64,000 nt of DNA from contig NZ_CP028858.1 in the NCBI RefSeq assembly GCF_003058365.1, forward strand, positions 2,034,836 to 2,098,835, read 5' to 3'. Within the stretch, counting starts at the first letter, position 1; every line of letters starts with the position of its first letter. Below the pieces are notes generated by a model, which saw only the letters and a program-made list of their open reading frames with translations, did no database searches and was not told where the DNA came from. This document shows, one piece after another, positions 42,860 to 50,660 of the stretch. The DNA is from Halococcoides cellulosivorans (lineage in GTDB: Archaea; Halobacteriota; Halobacteria; Halobacteriales; Haloarculaceae). A program made the position numbers and the translations under genes.

Positions 42860-43458
42860 CCGCCGACCGCGAAGATCCGGGTGGCAACGAGGCCCATCGA
42901 GACGACGACGACGACGACGAGCGCCCCGATTTCGCGGATCTGTACGACGAACTCGCCGCCCTGGAGGGCGTCGTCGACGACCCCGAAGAGCGCGAACGGG
43001 TCCGCGAGGCGATGGCAACGGCCGTGGAGGCACAGCCCACTGGTCAGTTCGGTCGGGTCGTCTACGGCTTTACGACGCGTGACGCCGCCCAGTCGGTGAT
43101 GGGCGCAGCGGTGTTCGGCTTCCCGATGCTCGTCGAGGACGGCACCCGCGACATCGGGCGATTCCTCGCGGGCCATCCCCCGCTGTTGGTCGGCACGGCG
43201 CTCGCGGGGCTGGCACTCGTGATCGGAATTCTGTACGTCGCAGACATTCAGGCGGTGCGAATCCATCGGCCGATCCTGGGCGTGATCCCGCGGAAACTGC
43301 TCGGCGTCGTCGCCGTCTCGCTGTTCGTCGCCGTCGTCGGCATGCTCGGGTGGGGCCGCGTCGATCCCGACACCCCCCGCGTCGCGATCGGCCAGATCCT
43401 CACCGCGTGGGTCCCGATGGGCGTCGGGGCCGCCCTCGGTGACATCGTGCCAGGGTAA
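42856..43458 (+). CDS. DUF2391 membrane protein
   Basis: A 200-residue membrane protein with an acidic N-terminal region (HRDDDDDDERPDFADLYDELAA), a GFTTRDAAQSVMGAAVFGFPML opening to the membrane part, and four to five helices ending WVPMGVGAALGDIVPG. This matches DUF2391 (TIGR02587-type) proteins of unknown function. The start is a GTG, overlapping the stop of the dehydrogenase gene (GTGA), so it is translationally coupled to it. Confidence 0.85.
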   Translation: MTADREDPGGNEAHRDDDDDDERPDFADLYDELAALEGVVDDPEERERVREAMATAVEAQPTGQFGRVVYGFTTRDAAQSVMGAAVFGFPMLVEDGTRDIGRFLAGHPPLLVGTALAGLALVIGILYVADIQAVRIHRPILGVIPRKLLGVVAVSLFVAVVGMLGWGRVDPDTPRVAIGQILTAWVPMGVGAALGDIVPG

Positions 43459-43644
43459 GTAGACGACGGGACGAGGGTTCGACCGAGACCGGACGCCCGA
43501 GTGACGGACCGGGACGACGATCGAAATCACCGACGACTGCCACCACTGACGGCAGCGAGCGATCGTCGTCAGAGGGGTGTCGCTCCCGGGTCAGTGTGCC
43601 ACACGAAAAACAGTCGGTCGAACCCACCGAGAGGGCCAGGCCGA

Positions 43645-46600
43645 TCAGACCATCTCGAACAGCGCGAGCACGTCCTGTAGACCGACGACACCGTCACCGT
43701 CGAAATCGAAATACTGGACGTTGTTCTGGACGGCGTCCGACGTGGTGTTCTGGAACAGTGCGTTCACGTCGGGGAAGTTCAGGTCACCGTCGCCCGAGAC
43801 GTCTTCGTACAGGCCGTCGCCGTCGGGGTCGGTCGGGGCCGGGTCGGTCGGCCAGTCGAGGCCGGACGAGACGGTCGCACGCTCCGAGACCGGCGATCCG
43901 TCGGCGTTCTCGTAGGCCCCGTCGCCGTCGTACTGTTCGTTCCCGTTCGCGTCGGTGTGGGCGACGGCGTAGACCGTCTCGCCCTCGCTGACCCCATCGA
44001 CGGGGATTTCGACACCGGAGTGGTGACCGGGATCGAGATATCCGGAGACACCGGCGAATGAACCGGTGGCGCTGCCAGTCTTGACGACCACGAAGCCACC
44101 CTCGGACAGATTGACGCCCTCGACCGTGACGGTGTCCGCTGTCGTCGTCACACCATCGAAGGCAGCCACCGGACGGCCGATTTCGTCCTCGTACGCCGCG
44201 TAGACATCCGGTTCGATCACCGAGACGGTGTATTCCTGTCCGCGGGATCCATCAGAGAAGTCGACCTGACCCGACCAGGTCCCGTCGGCCTGGACGGTCG
44301 CGGTGAACTCAGTCTCTACCGAGGGCGAATACGGCGTCGACTGAGACTCCAGGGCAATCGTTAGCTCCGTTCCGGGGGCGAAATTTGTGGTCCCGGAGAT
44401 GGTCTGACCCGGGGCCGCAGAGACGTCATTCTGGTCGAACTCGACGGTCGGGGACTCCATTTCGAAGGCCTGCTCGACGGTCACGTCGTTCTCGTCGGAC
44501 GTCGCGAGAGTGTCGGTAGTGTCACCAGCGTTGACGGTGAACGTCGGGACGCGCTGGTCACCGTCTGCGACGCCGTCGAAGGCCGACGTGTCCATCAGGA
44601 CGTACAGCGTGCCGTCGTCCTGGTTCGGAATGACCGTCAGAGCAGCCGTGTTGGCCGACAGGTTGACGGTGTTGTCTTCGTACATATTACTGACGCCTTC
44701 CTCGACCGTGAAGTTCAGACTGTCCACGTTCTCGTCGAGAGAGATCAACATCTCTGCGTACGTGTTTCCGGGCTGAGCTTCGAGCGCACCGAAGATACCC
44801 GTCGCTTCGAGTTCGGCGACCGCGTAGTCGCCCTCGGTGATGAGTCGACTCTCGGTGAGGTGATCCTCGGAAATAGCGGTTGCGACATCATCGGCAGTCT
44901 CGATGTCGGCATCGTTTGGGGCCGTCCAGACGTTCATCCCGGTCGTCGTTCGCGGCTCGACGTTCAGTCTGCCGACACCATACTCGCCTACGAAGCGGTC
45001 TCCACTGGCGTTGTACGCCTCGTGGACAGCCACTGTGTAAGCGTACGAGCGCTCGAGTCCAGTCCCGAGTGCACCACTGAAGGTCCCATACTGATCGTCG
45101 AACCTCCGAACCTCGTCGGCACCGATCGCCTCGATTCCACTGCTCTCGAGAGTATCGGCGGCAGCGGTGAACGTATTCACGCGTAGCGTAACCTGCCCGT
45201 CGCCATCAACGTCTTCGACACGGACGACGCGTTCCCAGCCCGCGTACTCACTCCCGAGACGGACCGAGACACGGTCGTTGTCGCCCACTTCGATCGGGAT
45301 CGTCGCGACATCGCCCTTAGCGACCGTCGCATTCTCGACGGCGAGTGAGCCCGATCCGGGAGCCAGTCTCGTCCGGTCGGTCACCCTGAATGTATCCGTC
45401 TGGACCGCCGCGGCAGGTTCTTCGAGCCGAGGGACAAACACACTCTCCTCTGGAATCGCGAATTCGAAGAGCGAATCGCCCGAGAGCGACCTGGCCTCGG
45501 GGTCCATCACCACATAGACTGTCTCGTTGTCGTAATCCGTGGCAACGTGTGCCCCGTCGGATTCGAGATCGATCCGATCGTCGACCGGATTCGTGACGTC
45601 GGCCCGCTTCGGCCCGAATTCGACGACATCGTCAGCGACGAGTGACGCGAACCGATCGGCGGTAGTCTCACCGTCAGCAGCTCGAATCGCTCCCTCCAGC
45701 CCGGAGGCTTCGATCTTCACGACCGCCGTTCGATTCTCGAGAGTCGGCCATTCTTTGACCCGTCTCTCCGGACGGGAAGACTCGACTGCCGACACCGAAT
45801 CGAGTGTCACGCTGGTCGGCGTCGTCCACATCGACAGGTCGTGAGTGCTGCGCTCGTAGACGCGCATGACCGTGCTGTCAGTGTCCCCGCCGAGTTCGTA
45901 GTTGCTTGTGTCGAAGGTGCTGCCCGCACGAACGTCGTGGCTCTTTGCGCCGCCACCGACGAGGACAGGCTCGTCGAAGTCCGAGCTGTTGTACCAGACG
46001 TTCTCGACGGAGTCGTCGTCGTCAGCCGTCCAGAACTTATCGTCCATGCTCGCGTCGTGGTCGAGCATGTTGTAGGTGTTGGCTTCGAGGATGACCTCAC
46101 CGTCGTCACTCCCGTCGTTGACTTCGACGATGGTTCGGAAACCGGCACCGTCCATCCTCCCGATCGCGACGTACGCGGTGTCGGTCGAATCGAGTTCGAC
46201 CGGGATCGACGCGACGTCACCACGGTCGACGTCGGACGTGTCCGGCAGTTCGACACTCGCAGTAGATTCGATCGTGACCGATGCGGTGTCTGTGGCAGCC
46301 GAATCGACCACGTCGAACGTGAACGTGTACTCGCCAGGGGCGACATCACTCGCCTCGACGTCGGCGTCCAGCGAACCCCCGGAGACGTTGACAGTCGTGC
46401 CGCCGAAAATGCGCTCGATTTCGGCGTCAGTCGCATCGGGTGAGGAGATCTCGACAGAGTAGATGGCTCGATTGGAGGTCAGCGTCATCGAAGCAGTCTC
46501 GCCGGTCGTGACGCTGTCCTCGTCGAACGACGTCGAGAGCCCCTGATCGACCACCGAGAACGACGCGTCCGAGACGCTCGCGTCCTCGGACGCGTCCCCA

Positions 46601-47610
46601 TCCGCATCGAACGCGAAGAGGTCGGTCTTGGTCCGTCCGATCACGTACTCGCCCTGGCCGCCGATATCGGTCTCGGTGTCGAGAAGTCGAGTCCCGTCCG
46701 CGTCGATCAGGACCTCGGAGACCAGCGTGCCGACGGTATCGTCCTCGACGGTGTAGATCCGAACGACGTCGTCCGACCCGCTGGCGACCGACCCGCTGTC
46801 GAAAGAGACGGTCTGACCGGTCCAATACCGTTGGCCCGACGTCAGGAAGCGCGCCGCTGCGACCTCGTCGGTGGAGGGTTCGACCGTAATCGAGACGGTC
46901 GCGGACGCAGACGTGTCGGTCACGTCGAAGGTGAACGAGTAGTCGCCGGGGTCGAGCCCGGAGAGGTCGGCGTTCAGATCGTCAGTATTCGACAGCCCGG
47001 TCACCGTGATGGTGTCGTCGTTCCCGATGACGGCGTCACCATTGCCCGCGAAGATACTCGCGAGTTCAGCCGACGATACATCGTTCGCGGAGATATCGAG
47101 GTCGAAGCCCGCCCGGTTGGTGGAGATGTCTATGGTCGTGCTCTCGCCGTTCTCTAGAACACTGTCGCTTGCAGACGCCGTGAAGGCCTGAGAAAGCACG
47201 CTGAACTCGCTGTCAGTGACGCTCCCGCTGGCCGTCACCGCTCCGTCGGTGAACTGGACGGCCGTGCCCGTCTCGTTCGTGACGACGAACGAGTTCGAAT
47301 CGTGGTCTGTCAGATCGGCCGTGTCGATCAAGGCCGCTCCAGATGCGTCGAGGGCAATCTCGGTCACGAAGTCGCCCCACTCGCCGTCCTCGCTCGTAAA
47401 CACGGCCCAGGTGGCGTTCGCGTGCTCGGTGGGGTCCGCGTCGATCCGGACCGTCTGCCCCTCCCAGTACACCTGCCCACTCGTCAGATTCGCGTCCGCG
47501 TCAGTCTCGTCGACGGCCGTCGCATCGGCCGCCGCCGGTGTCGCGGCCACGCCCGCTCCGATCACCGCGAGTGCGACCAAAGCGATCATCGCCCACCGCC
47601 GGCCGCTCAT
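43645..47610 (-). CDS. Giant surface protein 1, dockerin-like end
   Basis: A 1321-residue secreted protein. The signal peptide (MIALVALAVIGAGVAATPAAA) is followed by two large beta-modules (41-245 and 255-448), each opening LTSGQxYWxGQTV, which resemble haloarchaeal S-layer surface modules. Then come several modules of the type DRGDVASIPVELDSTDTAYV and ANTYNMLD or VNTFTAAADT, and a DUF7282-like domain (GGFVVVKTGSATGSFAGVSG). The C-terminus is the double F-hand dockerin-like domain (VSGDGDLNFPDVNALF, DFDGDGVVGLQDVLALF), the same type as in GH9 and GH3. Everything but the two N-terminal modules and the tail is paralogous to the next giant. NxS/T sites are frequent. Confidence 0.85.
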   Translation of the reverse strand: MSGRRWAMIALVALAVIGAGVAATPAAADATAVDETDADANLTSGQVYWEGQTVRIDADPTEHANATWAVFTSEDGEWGDFVTEIALDASGAALIDTADLTDHDSNSFVVTNETGTAVQFTDGAVTASGSVTDSEFSVLSQAFTASASDSVLENGESTTIDISTNRAGFDLDISANDVSSAELASIFAGNGDAVIGNDDTITVTGLSNTDDLNADLSGLDPGDYSFTFDVTDTSASATVSITVEPSTDEVAAARFLTSGQRYWTGQTVSFDSGSVASGSDDVVRIYTVEDDTVGTLVSEVLIDADGTRLLDTETDIGGQGEYVIGRTKTDLFAFDADGDASEDASVSDASFSVVDQGLSTSFDEDSVTTGETASMTLTSNRAIYSVEISSPDATDAEIERIFGGTTVNVSGGSLDADVEASDVAPGEYTFTFDVVDSAATDTASVTIESTASVELPDTSDVDRGDVASIPVELDSTDTAYVAIGRMDGAGFRTIVEVNDGSDDGEVILEANTYNMLDHDASMDDKFWTADDDDSVENVWYNSSDFDEPVLVGGGAKSHDVRAGSTFDTSNYELGGDTDSTVMRVYERSTHDLSMWTTPTSVTLDSVSAVESSRPERRVKEWPTLENRTAVVKIEASGLEGAIRAADGETTADRFASLVADDVVEFGPKRADVTNPVDDRIDLESDGAHVATDYDNETVYVVMDPEARSLSGDSLFEFAIPEESVFVPRLEEPAAAVQTDTFRVTDRTRLAPGSGSLAVENATVAKGDVATIPIEVGDNDRVSVRLGSEYAGWERVVRVEDVDGDGQVTLRVNTFTAAADTLESSGIEAIGADEVRRFDDQYGTFSGALGTGLERSYAYTVAVHEAYNASGDRFVGEYGVGRLNVEPRTTTGMNVWTAPNDADIETADDVATAISEDHLTESRLITEGDYAVAELEATGIFGALEAQPGNTYAEMLISLDENVDSLNFTVEEGVSNMYEDNTVNLSANTAALTVIPNQDDGTLYVLMDTSAFDGVADGDQRVPTFTVNAGDTTDTLATSDENDVTVEQAFEMESPTVEFDQNDVSAAPGQTISGTTNFAPGTELTIALESQSTPYSPSVETEFTATVQADGTWSGQVDFSDGSRGQEYTVSVIEPDVYAAYEDEIGRPVAAFDGVTTTADTVTVEGVNLSEGGFVVVKTGSATGSFAGVSGYLDPGHHSGVEIPVDGVSEGETVYAVAHTDANGNEQYDGDGAYENADGSPVSERATVSSGLDWPTDPAPTDPDGDGLYEDVSGDGDLNFPDVNALFQNTTSDAVQNNVQYFDFDGDGVVGLQDVLALFEMV

Positions 47611-47678
47611 GAGCGATCACCCAGTCTCTCGGTTTCCAGTCTTCGCGCCGATTCGTCTGTTGGGGAACACAACTCCAT
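47607..47678 (-). CDS. Leader mini-ORF of giant gene 1
   Basis: A 23-codon ORF, peptide MELCSPTDESARRLETER followed by LGDRS. Its TGA overlaps the ATG of giant gene 1 (ATGA). A GGTGAT Shine-Dalgarno-like sequence sits five bases before that ATG. A TATA-like GAATTATGAG is about 31 bp before the mini-ORF's ATG, so transcription would begin almost at it. The peptide is conserved with the one before giant gene 2. Confidence 0.7.
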   Translation of the reverse strand: MELCSPTDESARRLETERLGDRS

Positions 47679-47745
47679 GTGGACTATTGGTCACGCCAAG
47701 AGACTCATAATTCTATCGGTACTCCTGGAAAACGATTCGGCCAGA
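47640..47745 (-). promoter_or_regulatory. Duplicated promoter of giant gene 1
   Basis: About 100 bp nearly identical to 50510-50605, including TCGTTTTC, GGAGTACCG, the TATA-like GAATTATG and GTCTCTT, and then the mini-ORF start with TTGTGTTCCCCAACAG. It suggests a recent tandem duplication that kept the control region. Confidence 0.7.
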
Positions 47746-47798
47746 GTGTGACAAACTACACGCGGGCGTCGGTATCGGGCCAGTGCGGCGGGCCACAG

Positions 47799-50471
47799 TC
47801 ACCCGAAGAAGTACGCCTGCATCACTGCGACGACGGTCGCGAGATCGGTCTCATCAGCCAGGTAATCGCCTTTCGCAGTCATCACCGCCGACGGCGACAG
47901 TTCGTCGGTCGGGGTCGCGAGACTCCGGTAGTAGTCGACGTCCCGGACCGACGAGACCGTCATCGAGTCGGAGACGCGTGATCCGTCGGCGTTCGTGTAG
48001 GCCCCGTCGCCGTCGTACTGTTCGTTGCCGTTGTCGTCGGTGTGGGCGACGGCGTACACCGTCTCGCCCTCGCTGACGCCAGATACCGGGATCTCGACGT
48101 CGTAACTCAGACCGGGTTCGAGATAGCCCGAGACACCGGCGAACGACCCGGTGGCGCTACCGGACTTGACGACGACGAAGCCACCCTCGGACAGTTCGAC
48201 GCTCTCGATCGTGATCCTGTCCGCGGTCGTCTCCGCGGCCGAAATCGACGCCGTCAGACGACCGATCTCCCCGTCGTATGAGGCAGCGAGGTCGGGGTCG
48301 AGGACCCACACCGAATAGCCCTGTCCGTCGTAGCCCTCGGAGAGGTCGGCCTGGCCGGACCAGGTCCCGTCGGCCTGGACGGTCGCGGTGAACTGCTCGA
48401 TGAACGCCGACTCCGAATCCGGAGTGAGCTCAGACTCGACGACGAGCGTCAACTCCGTCCCGGGCGCGAGATTGGACACCCCAGAGATGGTCTGGCCCGC
48501 CGCCGGGGAGACCTCGTTGTGATCGAAGTCGACCTCGGGGGCGTCGATCTCGAAGGCCTCCTCGGAAGTCACGTCGTCGGTCTCCGAGGTCGCGAGGGTC
48601 TCGGTCGTGTCACCGGCGTTGACGGTGAACGTCGGGACGCGCTGGTCGCCGTCTTCGAGGCCGAGCACAGCGGTGTCGATCACGACGAACAGTCGTCCGT
48701 CCGCCTGGTTCGGGATCACCGTCAGCGCGTCCGCGTTCGCGGCGAGGTCCAGCGTGTTGTCACCGTATTCGGGGAGGACTGCCGGATTCACGATCGAGAC
48801 GTTCAGGCTGCTGACGTTCTCGTCGAGCGAGGCGAGTTTCTCGACGTTCGAACTCCCGGGCTGGGCTTCGAGCGCTCCGAAAATGCCCGTTGCCCGGAGT
48901 TCAGCGACTGCGTAGTCACCCTCAGCGATGAACTGGCTCTTGGTGAGTCTGTCGGTCGCGATGGCGTCCGTGATGTCCCTGGAGGTTGCGATTTCGTCAC
49001 CGTCGGGCGCGGTCCAGATGTCGACCCCCGTCGTGGTTCGCTGCTCGACGATCATCCTTCCAGTACCGTACGCGCCACTGAAGCTGTCCGTGGTCTCATC
49101 GTACTCTTCGTGTACCGCGACTGTGTAGGCGTACCCACCGTTAGACCCGATCCCGAGCGGGCTAGCGAAGGTGTTGGACTGGTCTTGAACCTCCAGGACA
49201 TCGTCCCCATCAGTCGCCTGGATCGCTCCGCGATCGGGTGAGTCGGTAGCGGCGGTGAACGTGTTCACCCGCAGGTCGATCTGCCCGTCGCCGTCACCGT
49301 CCTCGACGCGTACGACGCGTTCCCAGCCCTCATACTCGCTCCCGAGCCGGACCGAGACACGGTCATTGTCCCCCACTTCGAGCGAGATCGTCGCGATGTC
49401 GCCCCGAGCGACGGTCGCGTTGTCCACTGCGAGCGAGCCCGAGCCGGGGGCCAGCCTGGACCGGTCGGTCACCGAAAACGATGACGTCTCGACGGCGGTT
49501 CGACCGGTAGTGGCGATCGGACTCCCCTCAGGGACGGCGAACTCGAACACCGAATCGCCCGAGAGCGATCGTGCGTCGGGGTCCAGCACGACGTAGAGTC
49601 TCCCCACATCGGGATCAGTGACGACGCGCGCCCCGTCGGATTCGAGATCGATCCGATCGTCGACCGGGTTGGTGACGTCAGCACGTTTTGGCCCGAACTC
49701 GACGACGCCGTCATCGACGAGCGACGCGAAGCGATCGGCGGTAGTCTCGCCCTCGGCGGCTCGAATCGCTCCCTCCAGTCCGGAAGCTTCGATTTCCACG
49801 ACCGCCGTTTGATTCTCGATGGACTGGGGCTGTTCGGGCGTCCCGTCCGCACGAGCGTCCTGAATCGCCGACGGCGAATCGAGGGGCTCAGTAGTGGATG
49901 CAGTCCAGATGCTCACGCCGCCCGTGTGTCGCTCCTGAACGCGCATGACAGAACGATCAGTGTCGCCAGTGAGTTCCGCCCCAGTGGAGTTCCAGCCGCT
50001 CCCAGCACGGAGAGCATAGCTCCACGCGTCGTTGCTTCCCACCCGCAGGGGTTCGTCGTAGGTCGTCATCACGCCGTCATGATCGACGAACGTGACGGAG
50101 TCCGCGTCGTCTGCGGTCCAGTAGCGGTCGTCGTTGGAGGTGTTGAGGAGGGAGTACGTATTGGCCTCGATCGTGACGTCGCCGTCGCTATTTCCGTCCT
50201 CGACTTTCACGATCGCGCGGAAGCCCTCAACGTCCTCACTGCCGATCGTGACGTAGCCAGTATCTGTCCCGTCGAGTTCGACCAGGATGGAGGCGACGTC
50301 ACCCCGGTCGACGGTGACAGCGGACAGCGCGACGACAGTCTCGTTCGACTCGATCGTGGTTGCCTCGGCGGTCGAATCGGCCGCTGCCGGCGTCGCAGCC
50401 ACACCGGCACCGATCACCGCGCACGCGACCAGCGCGATCAGTGCCCAGCGCCGACCCGAACCGCCACTCAC
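47799..50471 (-). CDS. Giant surface protein 2, KGDYL tail
   Basis: An 890-residue secreted protein that starts with GTG and a signal peptide (RRWALIALVACAVIGAGVAAT). It repeats the module type of giant 1 (VDRGDVASILVELDGTDTGYV, EANTYSLLN, ARGDIATISLEVGDNDRVSV, RVNTFTAATD) and the DUF7282-like domain (GGFVVVKSGSATGSFAGVSG). It then switches to a different end: TDELSPSAVMTAKGDYLAD ending VMQAYFFG. It is a paralogue of giant 1 over most of its length but lacks the two S-layer-like N-terminal modules and has the other tail type. The function is unknown. Confidence 0.83.
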   Translation of the reverse strand: MSGGSGRRWALIALVACAVIGAGVAATPAAADSTAEATTIESNETVVALSAVTVDRGDVASILVELDGTDTGYVTIGSEDVEGFRAIVKVEDGNSDGDVTIEANTYSLLNTSNDDRYWTADDADSVTFVDHDGVMTTYDEPLRVGSNDAWSYALRAGSGWNSTGAELTGDTDRSVMRVQERHTGGVSIWTASTTEPLDSPSAIQDARADGTPEQPQSIENQTAVVEIEASGLEGAIRAAEGETTADRFASLVDDGVVEFGPKRADVTNPVDDRIDLESDGARVVTDPDVGRLYVVLDPDARSLSGDSVFEFAVPEGSPIATTGRTAVETSSFSVTDRSRLAPGSGSLAVDNATVARGDIATISLEVGDNDRVSVRLGSEYEGWERVVRVEDGDGDGQIDLRVNTFTAATDSPDRGAIQATDGDDVLEVQDQSNTFASPLGIGSNGGYAYTVAVHEEYDETTDSFSGAYGTGRMIVEQRTTTGVDIWTAPDGDEIATSRDITDAIATDRLTKSQFIAEGDYAVAELRATGIFGALEAQPGSSNVEKLASLDENVSSLNVSIVNPAVLPEYGDNTLDLAANADALTVIPNQADGRLFVVIDTAVLGLEDGDQRVPTFTVNAGDTTETLATSETDDVTSEEAFEIDAPEVDFDHNEVSPAAGQTISGVSNLAPGTELTLVVESELTPDSESAFIEQFTATVQADGTWSGQADLSEGYDGQGYSVWVLDPDLAASYDGEIGRLTASISAAETTADRITIESVELSEGGFVVVKSGSATGSFAGVSGYLEPGLSYDVEIPVSGVSEGETVYAVAHTDDNGNEQYDGDGAYTNADGSRVSDSMTVSSVRDVDYYRSLATPTDELSPSAVMTAKGDYLADETDLATVVAVMQAYFFG

Positions 50472-50539
50472 GAGCGATCACCGCGAACCACTGGATCCGG
50501 TCTCCGCATCGACTCCTCTGTTGGGGAACACAACTCCAT
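50468..50539 (-). CDS. Leader mini-ORF of giant gene 2
   Basis: A 23-codon ORF, peptide MELCSPTEESMRRPDPVV followed by RGDRS, aligned without gaps to the giant-1 leader. Several differences are synonymous (GAA/GAG, CGA/CGG, TCA/TCG). Its TGA overlaps the GTG start of giant gene 2 (GTGA), with GGTGAT five bases ahead. A GAATTATGGG TATA-like element sits about 32 bp upstream of its ATG. Confidence 0.7.
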   Translation of the reverse strand: MELCSPTEESMRRPDPVVRGDRS

Positions 50540-50605
50540 ACTACCTATTGATCACGTAAAGAGACCCATAATTCTGCCGGTACTCCGAGAAAACGATCGA
50601 TCCAA
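50510..50605 (-). promoter_or_regulatory. Duplicated promoter of giant gene 2
   Basis: Counterpart of the block at 47640-47745, conserved from the AT-rich TATA region through the beginning of the mini-ORF. TGTTGGGGAACACAACTCCAT is identical in both copies and contains a TGTT-GGGG-AACA inverted repeat that could be an operator. Confidence 0.65.
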
Positions 50606-50660
50606 ACGGCGAAAACTACGTTGGGGCGCAGGGTCTAGGCCACAGCGGCGTGACCCATGT

